From: Hemicordylus capensis
Lineage: Eukaryota > Chordata > Lepidosauria > Squamata > Cordylidae
Assembly (NCBI RefSeq): GCF_027244095.1
Contig: NC_069662.1
Location: 11,000,501-11,064,500 of the forward strand
Reading direction: 5' to 3'
DNA length: 64,000 nt
The position numbers and the translations under genes are program-made. The notes below the pieces were generated by a model. The model had not been told where the DNA came from. It made no database searches and saw nothing but the letters and a program-made list of their open reading frames with translations. Positions 33,494-44,060 of the stretch are shown here, piece by piece (the first letter of the stretch is position 1; each line of letters begins with the position of its first letter).

Positions 33494-34904
33494 ATATTTT
33501 TATACCGCCCCAAACTTACGTCTCTGGGCGGTTTACAACAAAATAAAAACAGAAAGTAAAACATTAGTTAAAACAAAAACAAAAAGTGTAAATATTGCTA
33601 AAATGCCGCGCTGCGGTGATGCAATGCGCCCCTGGCATCCCTTGTGCAGCGTTGGCAAGTAAATGGCATCGGTGCATGCGTCAGCACCATTTGCGGGGCC
33701 AGCAACAGTATGTTGCCCCGAAAATGGCGTTGATGCATGCGCCGAGGCCATTTACATGCCAACACTGCATGGGGAATGCCGGGGACACAGCCCATCGCTG
33801 TGGCATGGCATTTCAGTTTGCTATTTGAAATAGAGCAATGGCAATGATGTTTTACCACTGAAACACATTTGCTCAGGTTTTGTAAGATTTTTGTTTTTAT
33901 TTGTTTTACCTACACATTAAAGAGGACTTAAAATCTTGTCTACACCAAAAAGGTCATCCCCTATGGCTCAGCTGCTAGAGTAACACACCTTTCCTTCTCT
34001 TTCAGACATGGATGTCTGTGTCAATTGTCTCAAAGATCACTTTCCCAATAAGGACCAAGACCAATGCAAGCCTAAGGTTATAAGCTACCTGTCTTATGAA
34101 GAAGCTTTGGGAACCAGTTCAGCTGTGTTTGCTGTTTCTTTTGCTCTGATCACAGCCTCAGTGCTAGGGACCTTCGTTAAGCACCGAGAGACTCCCATAG
34201 TTAAGGCCAACAATCGGAGTCTCACCTACATTCTTCTTATTTCTCTCTGTCTTTGCTTCCTCTGCTCTTTGCTATTCATCGGGCGGCCTAACAAGGTGAA
34301 ATGCCTTCTTCAACAACCTGCCTTTGGTACCGTCTTCTCTGTTGCCCTTTCTTGTGTGCTGGCCAAAACCATCACGGTGGTCCTAGCTTTCAGGGACACC
34401 AAACCAGGAAACAGGAAGAGGAAATGGTTGAGGGAAAGACTAACCAGTTCCATTGTTCTTTTATGCTTCCTTATGCAAGCTGGGATTAGTGCTGCGTGGC
34501 TGGGAACCTCTCCCCCATTTTCAGATTTCAACATGCACACCATGGCTGGAGAAATCATAGTGGGATGTAATGAAGGGTCAGCCACTATGTTTTGGTGTGT
34601 CTTGGGCTACATGGGTCTCATTGCCATTATCAGTTTCTCTGTAGCCTTTCTAGCCAGAAACTTACCTGATAGTTTTAATGAAACCAAGTTTATTACCTTC
34701 AGCCTATTGGTCTTTTTCAGTGTCTGGCTGTCCTTTGTTCCAGCCTACCTGAGCACAAGAGGAAAGTACATGGTGGCTGTGGAGATTTTCGCCATTTTGG
34801 CTTCCAGTGCTGGGTTACTGGGTTGCATCTTTCCCCCCAAATGTTACATTATTATCCTGAGACCTGAGTTAAACACGAAGGAGCAGATAAGGAAAAAACC
34901 ATAA
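24127..34904 (+). CDS. Vomeronasal type-2 receptor (V2R) gene B, complete, six exons
   Basis: Second intact family C GPCR of the V2R type, divergent to gene A. Exons: 24127-24347, 27804-28095, 30190-31035, 32179-32394, 32994-33120 and 34006-34904. They sum to 2601 nt, an open frame of 866 aa. The ATG at 24127 has the better context (A at -3, G at +4). Alignment with gene A favours starting at 24166 or 24169, just before the hydrophobic leader [12 protein letters not shown], giving about 853 aa. The Venus-flytrap region spans exons 2-4, the Cys-rich linker is exon 5 and the 7TM domain exon 6. All introns are GT-AG with the same phases as gene A. An AATAAA at 35137-35142 is a plausible poly(A) signal. 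Exon 1 ends about 11 codons earlier and exon 4 is 4 codons shorter than in gene A. Confidence 0.92.
24508..24700 (+). repeat. tRNA-headed SINE
   Basis: tagcttggggggcagagagc and cccaggttcaatccctggc look like A and B boxes of a tRNA-type promoter. The body agacaatacagagctagatgg is shared with the 5S-headed SINEs of this window. Confidence 0.7.
25121..25178. repeat. (GATA)n microsatellite
   Basis: About ten GATA units followed by GATATA units. Confidence 0.93.
25195..25470. repeat. Two tandem units of ~140 bp, family unknown
   Basis: cagtgtaaaatgtagtgca...gcaacatttggtatctgtagg (25209) and cagtgtaaaaagtagtgca...gcaaaatttggtatcttt (25353) are the same unit in direct repeat. Confidence 0.7.
25471..26160. 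other. Intron 1 of V2R-B, nothing recognised
   Basis: No repeat family or exon seen. 25855-25920 is similar to 33175-33240 (tttattcagaaacaa, ccattttctcctt), suggesting one more uncatalogued repeat. Confidence 0.35.
26165..26478 (+). repeat. 5S-rRNA-headed SINE, full length
   Basis: Head gagaggagagctggtcttgt, 5S-like gctaagcagggtctgccctg, and the 3' tail of ttcctatg repeats ending at about 26478. Confidence 0.92.
26478..26938. mobile_element. GC-rich DNA transposon, ~460 bp, TCTCACGATC ends
   Basis: Begins ggctattctcacgatc and ends gatcgtgagacc, an inverted pair. It contains several short palindromes (ggcatactgga / tccagtatgcc; gagagcggg / cccgctctc). It inserts right at the SINE tail. Open frames inside are chance products of high GC. 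Confidence 0.75.
27000..27125 (+). repeat. CR1-like LINE 3' end
   Basis: ccaagaagcatctggttgg...gctgacccagaagg...cttatgttctg matches the CR1-like 3' end. Confidence 0.5.
27804..28095 (+). CDS. V2R gene B exon 2
   Basis: 292 bp, acceptor TTGCAG, donor GTGCGG. It encodes [19 protein letters not shown] and [12 protein letters not shown], lobe 1 of the ligand-binding domain. Confidence 0.93.
28245..28553 (-). repeat. Diverged 5S-headed SINE with a tRNA-like segment inside
   Basis: Minus sense: 5S-like head, then a segment ccatagctcagtggaagctc at about 28400-28425, which is the A-box word of the tRNA-headed SINEs, then the common body and tail. Confidence 0.65.
29030..29240 (-). repeat. (TTTC)n microsatellite on an L2-like tail
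   Basis: About 57 bp of TTTC units followed by atataccacctgactccaaag, an L2-like 3' end in antisense. Confidence 0.8.
29632..30100 (-). repeat. L2-like LINE, RT C-terminus
   Basis: The minus strand reads [19 protein letters not shown], then [19 protein letters not shown] and [19 protein letters not shown], the standard end of L2-clade RT proteins. It is 5'-truncated and frame-broken. Confidence 0.8.
30190..31035 (+). CDS. V2R gene B exon 3 (main ligand-binding exon)
   Basis: 846 bp, phase 0 to 0. The acceptor is TTTCTAG and the donor GTAGTA. Reading begins [12 protein letters not shown] and includes [48 protein letters not shown] and [13 protein letters not shown]. No Met start is needed here, since the frame continues from exon 2. 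Confidence 0.93.
31205..31385 (-). repeat. Sauria-type SINE (Bov-B-like tail)
   Basis: gttgagtcggtgttgactcctggcgaccacagagccctgtgg is the antisense of the Bov-B-type tail, and aggaggggtttaccattgcc the body, as in 53222-53475. The tRNA-like head is truncated. Confidence 0.8.
31513..31765 (-). repeat. CR1-like LINE 3' end
   Basis: Antisense of the tail, then ttgctggattaggccc, cagtggccccccagatgcctctg, ggcatgcccctctcctgctg. Confidence 0.65.
31896..32030. mobile_element. Short GC-rich DNA transposon copy (TCTCACGATC family)
   Basis: Ends gggtctcacaatcag and gatcgtgagaatagcccc. The body has ggggagagcgggctctccc and the palindrome atcgggttaggctctcctagcccaat. About 135 bp, an internally deleted relative of 26478-26938. 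Confidence 0.7.
32179..32394 (+). CDS. V2R gene B exon 4
   Basis: 216 bp, phase 0 to 0. It begins [17 protein letters not shown] and includes [15 protein letters not shown]. It is four codons shorter than gene A in the GRMxPxxP loop. The donor is GTGAGA. Confidence 0.92.
32592..32892 (-). repeat. 5S-rRNA-headed SINE, full length
   Basis: Tail at left (atgggaacatggggagctgcc) and 5S-like head at right, inside V2R-B intron 4, about 100 bp before the exon 5 acceptor. Confidence 0.88.
32994..33120 (+). CDS. V2R gene B exon 5 (Cys-rich linker)
   Basis: 127 bp if the second AG of the tandem acceptor CCCAGCAG is used, matching gene A exactly. The first AG at 32990 would add one Gln. It encodes CTNHCLPGY and [19 protein letters not shown]. 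The donor GTAGGC is weaker than in gene A. Confidence 0.87.
33266..33401. mobile_element. 136-bp palindromic hAT MITE with perfect TSD
   Basis: Ends CAGGCCTGCTCAACTT and AAGTTGAGCAGGCCTG are perfect inverted repeats. The 8-bp duplication ctctaaag lies at 33258-33265 and 33402-33409. Confidence 0.92.
33447..33590 (-). repeat. (TTTA)n with L2-like 3' end
   Basis: ttta repeats, then tataccgccccaaacttacg and tctctgggcggtttacaa. Confidence 0.85.
33601..33813. mobile_element. GC-rich foldback element
   Basis: aaatgccgcgctgcggtgatg at the left is loosely complemented by catcgctgtggcatggcattt at the right. Inner arms aagtaaatggc / gccatttacat and gcatgcg words face each other around 33705. Non-coding, in V2R-B intron 5. 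Confidence 0.65.
34006..34904 (+). CDS. V2R gene B exon 6 (seven-transmembrane domain)
   Basis: 899 bp from acceptor TTTCAG to the stop at 34904. It encodes the linker end ([12 protein letters not shown]), helices 1-7 and a short basic tail. Conserved words are [44 protein letters not shown] and [13 protein letters not shown]. Confidence 0.95.
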
Positions 34905-35136
34905 GTATTAGCTTTTTTAGTCATATTGCAGTTATTCTGTATGTAGTGGACTGTGGATATGGCAGATTTGCTTTCCTGAATCAGGTCAGGTTAATGGATC
35001 TCCCTGACTGGTCTAAACCAATCCTGCAGCATGAGGGAGAATTTAGTGCTGAGTCATCTTTTTTCTGTGGAGAAGCAGACTGGCTGAATTAAAAAATCTT
35101 TGACTTTCAAGAGCCATAAGTTAAGAAAAAGATTCT

Positions 35137-35142
35137 AATAAA
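35137..35142 (+). promoter_or_regulatory. Candidate poly(A) signal of V2R-B
   Basis: AATAAA 233 bp after the stop codon, the first on this strand. Confidence 0.5.
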
Positions 35143-35380
35143 CTCAGAAGTTCTGGTAGGTTAATATAACTGCCACCAAGCAGAGTGGCCACCAAGCAGA
35201 CTTTCAGAGGACCAACCTGTTAGTTTGAGTGCTTTAGTCCAAGGCCCTCTGTAACTGGGTATTGGGAAAATACAAAAATCTGCTCCCCCTTGCTAATAGG
35301 CAAGAACAAAACCAATTGTTCTCCCAGGCATCTGCCTGTATGTGGAGTTAATTGTTAATTTGGCCAAGCTCTCTTTTAGA

Positions 35381-38300
35381 TTCAGTTCAGTTCAGTTCTT
35401 TAATGTTACAGCAGCAAGCCAAAACAGAAGAAAAAGGATACAATTAAATAACAATAAACTGAATGTATATAATTAAAACAGGTTAAAATTAGAATTAGTT
35501 TAAAAAATTAACAAAATTGAAAACATAGTGATAATAAAAATTTTAAAAGTAAAATGTCCTTATTAACCATCCGGTGATGTATATTTATGGCAGCAGCACA
35601 GAATTTAGCCACATTAGATGTAATTAAACACTCTGAGTCCAAAAGCAACAAGGAACAATAAAATTGCTCCTGTCGACCAGGAAATTTACAAAGCAAAGGA
35701 GTAATGAAAGATTCACGGATATCCTTGTAGAACAGACAGAATAATAAAACATGTTCAGTAGTTTCCACCTGATCCAACCCACAAGGGCAAAGGCTGTCAG
35801 TAAATGGAACCCCTCTATAGCGCCCTCCTAGAACTGCCGAGGGTAAACAATGGCAACGAGCCAAGGTAAAAGCTTTCCTATACCTCGGAAATTCCAACCA
35901 AGTAAAATAATTCACTGCAGAGACTAGATATCTTCTTTCCTCTGAGATGTAAAATTTGGAGACCTTCCAGCGGTCATTTTGCCGTTCGGAGTCTAACACT
36001 CATTGTTTAACCAGCAACCTTGCCTGATCAAATCCCAGCTTGGACAAAATTGTAACAAAGAGGCCCAAAGTAGCTATTTTAGCCTCAATAGACTGGATCC
36101 ACCTGGAGCCAAAATCATCCTGTAAAATTAGAAGAGCCAGGCCAACTGGATGATAAATTAGTTTGAGCCAGTAACAAAATATAATAATCCAGATACTGGC
36201 CTCCACCCTAATAAAGCCAGTCTCCAAACAGGCAGTAGCATTTGAAACAGAGCTTGGAATATTAAGGGCAGTTCTCAAAAATTTTGACTGTACACACTCC
36301 AAAGTTGTTATATTTGGAAAAAAACCCAGCTGCGCTCCATAAAGTAGTTGGGTTAGTGATTTTGCTTTGAATAGTTTAAAAGCTGCTGGTAAGTAATAGC
36401 CACCTTTTGATCACAAGTACTGTAAAATGGCAAGTGAGCTTTTCTGGCATTGGAGGCTATGTAGTTCGCGTGGGCCTTCCTAGTGCCCCCAGCATGGAAA
36501 ACTACCCCTAGGTACTTAAAAAATGATACCTCCTCAATCATCCAAGTGCGAATCTTAGGTCTCCATGAGAAAGCCATTATTTTGGTTTTCTGGAAATTTA
36601 TCTCCAAACCCTCTTTCTTGCAGTACAGACTTAATGCTCTCAGCGATTCTTTGAGGCCAATTGGCGTCTGCGACAAGAGGACCGCATCATCTTCATAAAG
36701 CAAGATAGATATGTGCCTCCCTGCAAATTTAGGAGGGTGGAAATCTAAATGGCTCAATTGTTCCACCATAGAATTTATGTAGTAATTAAATAATAGTGGA
36801 GCAAGTATGCAGCCCTACTTAACACCTCTCTGAGTCACAATAGCACTCGTTAGATGCCCTTAAAGGCTGCATCTAACTTTAAGAGAGGTGTCCAAATACA
36901 GCACTTGAACAAACAACGGTCTATGGAGGAAGTCCCCAGTTTTTCCCAAAGCTTCACCCTTGAAATAGAATCAAAAGCTGCCTTCAGGTCTACAAAGGCA
37001 GCATATAAAGAGGTTGTACCCAGGGTCGAATATTTCTCAATAAGGTGTTGCAATACAACAATGATCGATAGTAGATCGACCCTCCCTAAAGCCGGCCTGT
37101 TCATCAGCAAGAAGGTTCTCACGATCAAGCCAGACCTTTAACTTATCATGTAAATGTTTTGCATAGAGCTTACCAATGATGTTCAGTAAGCTGATGGGTC
37201 TATAGTTGGCCGGATTCGCACGTGTACCCTTCTTAACAATAGGAACAACAACTGCAACCCTCCATGTTTTGGGAATTTAGACAGTCCTATCTATATAAGT
37301 GAAAAATGAGGCCAAGATTGGTGCCCACCATTCCGGATTATTTTTAATTGCCTCCGGGGGAATAAAATCTTCCCCTGGTGCTTTGCCAGGTCTTAATTGT
37401 GCAATTAAAGAAAGAATTTCAGAGATTGAAACCGGAGCCCACAAATGTGTAGACTCAATCTCTTGAAAAAGATGTTCAGAGCAAGCATTAGGGTCACTAT
37501 ACAGATCGGAGAAATATTCCTCCCACACTTCAGGGTGGATGTGACAGCTAGACGGAGTGAAATTATAACTGGAGGGATACTTAACTAAGCGCCAGAATAG
37601 CGATGAATCTTTAGTTCTGACAGCCTGGGCTAAGCTCTTCCAATTCTCCCTCACAGCTTCTCTTTTTTTATGCCATAACAAGTGCTTATATCGTCTTTTT
37701 TCCTGCAGCAGAATCTGAGCATGATGCCCACTAGAAGTTCTTTTATACTTCTGATAACTAATAAGAAGAGCTTTCCTGGCACTGACACATTCTCCATCAA
37801 ACCAAGCTTGGGAACCCCTTTGACGGTGCCGAGAAGACTTACAAATATTACTACATAATAGCTGTTGACATTCGAGAACTAGGGCGTTATAGGATGTCAA
37901 AAGGGTAGGTGGTGAGTCGTTACTAAGAACAGATTCACGTATATTCCTCAAATGATCAGAAGCCAACAGATCTTTAAACATTTGATCCAATTGAGTTGAC
38001 CATCTTTTTCTGCGCATTGCATCCCCACCATCAACAGGAAATGGGTACAAAGATTTTAAGTGTGGGTGAAGGAAGGGGGACTTGAGACAAAGAAAAATAG
38101 GTAAATGGTCACTATTAAATCTAGGAGTGACCTCCAAACTCTCCACATAAGGGAGAAGATTTCTTGAGGAAATGAAATAGTCAATAAGGCTCATCTTAGA
38201 ACCTGCCAAATAAGTGAACACAGCAGGATGATCTTTAGGGACTGAGCCGTTCAGTATAGTGAAATTAACTCTAAAAACCATGCGACTTAGACACAAGCCT

Positions 38301-40560
38301 GCATGGTTAGATTTCATATCCTTAGAGGCTCGAATAAAAGGGAGTTCATCTACCCCTAAACTATTTGGGTAGGCCTTCTGTTGTGAGTATAAAGTGAAAT
38401 CATCTGGGCCTATCCTTGCATTTAGGTCCCCCCCTATTACCACAAAAGCGTCCAAAAAGGCAAATAAGAGATCTAAAATATAATTTTCCAATTCAGACCA
38501 GACCGCTCCAATCTGTGATTTTCTATTCTGCGGAGGAAGGTAAATATTAATGATCAACAGTTTATAATAAGCGAATTGGATCAAGACAGCCATGGCAAAA
38601 GGTGTAAGAGTAGAAAGGAGTCTCGAAGAGGCTCACAATGAGGTGGCAACAAGAACACCCAGCCCACCTTTACATCTACCATGACCCACCCCCGGCGACG
38701 CTTTGAGTGCGTAAGACAAAAAGCCATCAAGGATTGGGTCATCCAACGTCCAAGTTTCTTGTAAAAGAATAATATCAGCGCTGGCAAGAAACTCCCTAAA
38801 AGAGGGATCAATTATAGAAGAATGCCAGCCTGATATATTCCATGTTAGAAGCCCTATTTTATTTTGTCATTGCATAGCTACCAATGAATCCTCGGCAGCA
38901 AGATCATCCTCCCTGCAGACATTATTTGAGTGGTAAAACTCCTCATATTGGTTTAAGAGGCCTAAAGGGACAAAAACCACCCCATCATCAACCCGGGGAG
39001 TGATCATAGGGTGTGTTACATCTGAAGACATTCCCTTAAAGGGCTGAAACCCTTCCTGCATAACACCGTTATTCAAACTTCTGTTAACTAGAGCATCTTT
39101 TAAGTGAGTTAGTCTGGTTACAATATCAATTTGCTCATTAACTGGGAGCTTTCCAAAACTTACAAACAGGGCTTCCTCTTCAGGCAAGAGGCCACCAATT
39201 TGCTTGTCAGCCGCCTTTTTAGATTCTACCTCAATTATTTAGCACTCATTAACTGGGAGCTTCCCAGAGCTTGAAGGCAAGGCTTCCTTTTCAGGTGGAA
39301 AATCATCCATTACACTATCGAACCACCTTATTAGATTGTACTTCAATTGTTTGATCGCGAGGGCCAGTAATGTGCTTAATATTACAGTCCTGGAAAACTC
39401 TAGTTGCTCGAATTTTACAACACTGAAGCACACTTTGATAGCTCAACAGTTGAGAATCCATAGCCTTGGAAGAAAATGTTACAATAGCATGAGCACTGTA
39501 ATAGTTAAAATACAGATATTGAATATCAAGAACGTCATTGGCGGTAAGGAAAGTCAAGCCAAGCATTCTCATTAGATGAATAAAGTGAAACTTTCATTCA
39601 CTCTGCTGTAGCAGCCCTCGAGGCTTGGGGAAGTTAACAAGAGCTGCTTTGTAAGGAACCAGCCGCAAATGGCAGCTGTTATTAGCTCCTGGGTCAATAG
39701 GCTTCAATAATTCAGATGGTAAGGATGACTGGCTCAAAACGAAGGGTTCCCTCCTAGTGAGCAACCCTGAGTCCTCAGAAGTTTTAGGTGTCTCCCCAGT
39801 AGAGGGCTCAGCCCCCAATATTTGCTCCAGAGGAAGCTCAACTGTCCCTTTAACAGCAGATTTCATCTTCTTCCTTTGGTTTACTCGGTTCTTTCGATTC
39901 CTGTCTCTGTTTTTAGTGCCAGCATGAGAGCTTTGTAGAGCATCTAGAATTTCAAATAATCTATTAAAGTTCATTTTTGTGCCCCGTCCTGATGAAGTAG
40001 AAGACCTCTTATTTTTATTTTTATTTTTAGTATTATGTTTGTGTTTATGTTTATTTTTGTTTTTGTTCTTATCTGTATTAGTATTTGAGGTTTTCCTCCT
40101 TCTGTGATGCTTTTTCTTTCACCTTGGCAAGCTGAATAGGAGAGTGTGTTGTTCTTATTTCATCTGACTATAAGGCAGTTGAAGATAAATTGAGCAGAGG
40201 TGAGGAAAGATCATCAGTTGTTACATCAGCCTTCTTGGTAACTGTCGATTGTAAGACTGCCTCAGTGAGCATAGTTAGCAAGTTCTTACACTCCTCAAGA
40301 AATCAGTTGGATTTCCACGGACCAGGTGGAAGCAAGACTGCTAAGCTGCGCTTGCTGTTTAATCATAATTTCCAAAATAGCAAGAGACCATTGGTCCTGA
40401 TTACATGTGGAACCTCCATCACACATAGAGCCTCCATTATCGGGTGCAAGGGAAACTTGAGGTGTTGTAAGAGTATCTTTCCAAGTTTCCTAAGGAAACA
40501 GAACATGACTGCCCCTAAACATTCCATTTATCCCTTCCAGTATTTCATAGGTGGACATAT
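35381..40560 (-). mobile_element. Decayed APE-type non-LTR retrotransposon (LINE), ~5.2 kb
   Basis: The 3' end carries a short (GAACT)n tail at 35381-35397 (minus sense). ORF2 runs from about 38870 to 35508: endonuclease (LLTWNISGWHSS, LLQETWTLDD, VIGGDLNARIG, SDHLPIFL), the RT start (LRPGKAPGEDFIPPEAIK), the RT core (YEDDAVLLSQTP where YADD is expected) and a C-terminal Cys/His segment (CPCGLDQVETTEHVLLFC). The longest open piece is 38593-37277 (438 aa). The rest is split by several stops and shifts, so it is dead. ORF1-like remnants, Lys/Arg-rich, cover about 40560-38870. By eye it resembles Vingi/I-group elements more than CR1 or L2, but this is uncertain. Confidence 0.82.
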
Positions 40561-40740
40561 ATGGTGTACTGTATGTTTTTCCACCCCATTCCAAACTCAA
40601 CAATTACCCCTTGGGATCCATTCTTATATTGCCGAAGACCCTCCTCTGCTTGCTGAATGTTGTAATCATGCATTTTGCACTAAAACTAAACTGAAACAGG
40701 ATACATTCGTAGTCTGACTAGCTACTGCTAATGTCTGGCC

Positions 40741-40840
40741 GGAAGACATGTGGGGCAGCAACCCTTCTGAAGCTAGGCAGGGGTGGGTCTGGCTCGTGTA
40801 TGGATGGCAGGTTGCCCCTGGCCTGAGCTCCAGTTTAGAA
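40741..40840 (+). repeat. 5S-like fragment (weak)
   Basis: cttctgaagctaggcagggg and gtgtatggatggcag resemble degenerate 5S rRNA internal promoter words. It may be an old 5S-derived SINE next to the LINE 5' end. Confidence 0.35.
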
Positions 40841-41296
40841 GAAAGTTTGTTTGTGGGTTATCAATGTGATAGATCATACAAGTATTGTGCAAAATGTTGT
40901 AGTAAATTGCCAGTGTGGGGGGAAATAGTGAAGATTGTTTGTTGTGTGGCTGTGTATGTGTGCACACATGCAATGATCAACAGATTCCGTGAGCAACTTG
41001 GCCCTCCATTCCTCAGGAGAGTTCACAAGCATACTGTACCAATTTTTCATATTATGGGAGGGAGGGGTTAACCTGTCACACCAAGAGCTTAAATGTGTCA
41101 AACTGCTCCCCCTTTAGAAATACAAAAATGGCCGGTGAGAAAACTAAAGAGGTTTAGGTGCTTTGCCCCCTCAGAAGCAGAAGGTGATTGAGTGTCTTGA
41201 CAATCTTCATGCTGAGACATATCCTGCACTGTTTGTTCAAGCCCTTCTTCCCCCACTCCTCACCACTGCATTCCATTAGCTCCGCCCAACTGATTG

Positions 41297-41609
41297 GAGA
41301 GGAGAGCTGGTCTTGAGGTAGCAAGCATGACTTATCCCCTTAGCTAAGCAGGGTCTGCCCTGGTTGCATATGAATGGGAGACTTGATGTGTGAGCACTGG
41401 AAGATATTCCCCTCAGGGGATGGAGCCGCTCTGGGAAGAGCAGAAGGTTCCAAGTTCCCTCCCTGGCAGCATCTCCAAGATAGGGCTGAGAGAGATTCCT
41501 GCCTGCAACCTTGGAGAAGCTGCTGCCAGTCTGTGAACACAATACTGAACTAGATAGACCAATGGTCTGACTCAGTTTATGGCAGTTTCCTATGTTCCTA
41601 TGTTCCTAT
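41297..41609 (+). repeat. 5S-rRNA-headed SINE, full length
   Basis: Head gagaggagagctggtcttg to tail tcctatgttcctatgttcct. Confidence 0.92.
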
Positions 41610-42239
41610 TGTCTGTAAAGTTTCCTCTGAGTCCATGAACATTCTGTTCCTTTGAGTTGCACTGGGGCAGTTGGGAGGCTTTTTTGCCCCCATAGAGCTT
41701 TTTCCTTCAGAATTTTGTGCAACTGACTCAACTGCAGGCTACCCCAAGTCTTCCTGTGCCTCCTTCTCACCCACAGGTGTGTCCATAGTGATCATCACAT
41801 TTACAGCTCTTTCAGAAATCTATATATGATTTAAAAGAAGTGTCAGCACGCATAACCAAACACCTCATCCTGCGGTAGATCTGGTTGTTCTTATTATAGA
41901 TTTGCTGGATTTCAGACACACTCAGCAACATTTATCCTTTCTATGAGAAGGACTGAAGGGAAGTTGGCACTCTTTGCTGACGTGAGAAAATATTTTAAAA
42001 CAATAATAAATAGATACTAACCACACTTCGAAAAAACATGTTCCCAAAATACAAAACAGAGACAGTGCTGGGACGCAGACAGACATGCACACACGGATAG
42101 ATGGCCACACAGATATACACATTTGTTTCTTGTTTTTTATTTATTTAACGTGTATGCTGGCCAAAAATTATGTCTCTGGGGTCTGACAGCAAGATGATCT
42201 CATAAGGCTACTTTCCATGAAGAAAGTAGAATAAAACCT

Positions 42240-42660
42240 ACCATTGAAATGTGTCTATGTGGCACTACAAGTATACTAAATTTGATCCAAATTGGTCCAG
42301 GCATTGCAAAGTTGTTAGACACACAGCTATCATCTTGAAATTGGAAATCTGTAATTCATTTATGGGATATCAAGGTTTAAGTCCTCTGTCATCTTAACAT
42401 GTATAATCAATTGGCTGAAAATCAATCTGGTGATTCAAACATTAGCTCACTTCCAGCTCAAACATTCACATAGCCGCCATCTTGAATCTGGGTGGGTGAT
42501 GTCATCACAAAATATGCCATTGAGGTGTCCCTATGTGGCACCACAAGTATATCAAATTTGCTCCAAATCAGTCCAGCCAGGAATGGGACAACTCTCTGTG
42601 GCCAACTCTCTGCGGCCACTCACTGTAGGACACCTCAACGCGGCTGACTCACTGTAGGGA
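42240..42660. repeat. Unclassified repeat with duplicated units
   Basis: atgtggcactacaagtat...aaatttgatccaaattggtcc (42260) and atgtggcaccacaagtat...aaatttgctccaaatcagtcc (42534) are direct repeats, 275 bp apart. They are followed by short tandem words (ggccaactctctg, cactgtaggaca). Confidence 0.55.
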
Positions 42661-42978
42661 CAACTCAATGCAAATCTCCAACAAACACTTCAAAGCAGCT
42701 CCCGGCTCTCTCTTCGCAAACAAAAGTGGGTGAAGGATCAGAGAACAGCCCGCTCCTGCCAGCAACCAGCGGACATGCAATTATGACTTTATTTGTAATT
42801 GTAATGTAGCATCCTTGGTTGAAGCAGGGAGTCCAACACAGAGAAGTCAGTTGTAGTGACAAGGCAGTTTATTAAAAGAGGAGAGATAACCAGAACCAAA
42901 GCGGTCCAGCCGAGTATGGCATCCAGGGTAGAAGGGATGCTTCTCCCCTATGACAAACTGCATAAATACCTAAATAAA

Positions 42979-43215
42979 ATGAGCCCCTGGTGGCACAGTG
43001 GTAAAAACTGCTGCCTGTAACCAGAAGGTTACAAGTTCAATCCTGACCAGGGGCTCAAGGTTGACTCAGCCTTCCATCCTTTCGAGGTCGGTAAAATGAG
43101 TACCCAGAATGTTGGGGGCAATATGCTAAATCACTGTAAACCGCTTAGAGAGCTCCGGCTATAGAGCGGTATATAAATGTAAGTGCTATTGCTATTGCTA
43201 TTGCTATTGCTATTT
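42979..43215 (+). repeat. tRNA-derived SINE with (GCTATT)n tail
   Basis: gagcccctggtggcacagtgg and gttacaagttcaatcctg are A- and B-box-like. The body ends ctgtaaaccgcttagagagc and gcggtatataaatg, then hexanucleotide repeats (gctatt) at 43182-43215. A different family from the 5S-headed one. Confidence 0.82.
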
Positions 43216-43348
43216 CATGCGTTTCAGGTGTGCTGTGAGAGCAATGCCATTTAAAGCAACATACACCACAGTAATAAAGTTGTCCTAGACCCAGTCCAGC
43301 CATTGCAAAGTTGTTAGGGAACACAGGGTGGGCACAGTCTCCCATTCC

Positions 43349-43657
43349 GAGAGGAGAGCTGGTCTTGTGGTAGCAAGCATGACTTGTCCCCATAGCTAAG
43401 CAGGGTCTGCCCTGGTTGCATCTGAATGGGAGACTTGATGTGTGAGCACTGCAAGATATTCCCCTCAGGGGATGAAGCCGCTCTGGGAAGAGCAGAAGGT
43501 TTCAAGTTCCCTCTCTGGCTTCTCCAAGATAGGGCTGAGAGAGATTCCTGCCTGTAGCCTTGGAGAAGCTGCTGCCAGTCTGTGAAGACAATATTGAACT
43601 AGACAGACCAATGGTCTGGCTCAGTATATGGCAGTTTCCTATGTTCCTATGTTCCTA
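43349..43657 (+). repeat. 5S-rRNA-headed SINE, full length
   Basis: Same head, body and tail as 41297, with a short deletion in ccctctctggcttctcc. Confidence 0.92.
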
Positions 43658-43699
43658 AGATTATAGTGAAAGGAAAGTCACCAGATTAGTTCTTACCAG

Positions 43700-44060
43700 A
43701 ACATTTTGTGTTCACTCCCCTTCCTAATGCTCCCTAGCACGGAATTTCCCTTTTTCACAGCTGCAGTGCACTGAGTCAACATTTTCAACAAGATGCCCAC
43801 CTTGACTCCATGATCTCTCGCCTGGTCAGTCCCCGACAGCTCAGTCCCCTTCAGTGTATATGTGAAGTTGGGGTTTTTGCCCCAATATGCATCACTTTAT
43901 ACTTGCTCACATTGAACCACAATTGCCATTTTGTCACCCACTCTCCCAGTTTGGAGAGATCCTTTTGGAGCTCCTCACAATCTGTTGTGGATTTCACTAC
44001 CCTGAACAGTTTCGTGTCATCTGCCAATCTGGCCACATCTTGCTTTGAGAATTGAAGGGG
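43700..44060 (-). repeat. CR1-like LINE, RT fragment
   Basis: The minus strand encodes LADDTKLFRVVKSTTDCEEL followed by LSKLGEWVTKWQLWFNVSKY and VMHIGAK, typical of CR1 RT. Only this ~360-bp part is present. Confidence 0.85.

Noticed and set aside
35508-38593. Open frames up to 438 codons as host genes
   Set aside because: They carry LINE endonuclease and reverse-transcriptase motifs.
42240-42660. Possible LTR pair
   Set aside because: Direct repeats are short and diverged, with no terminal TG...CA, primer site or internal coding. No retroviral element was recognised anywhere in the window.
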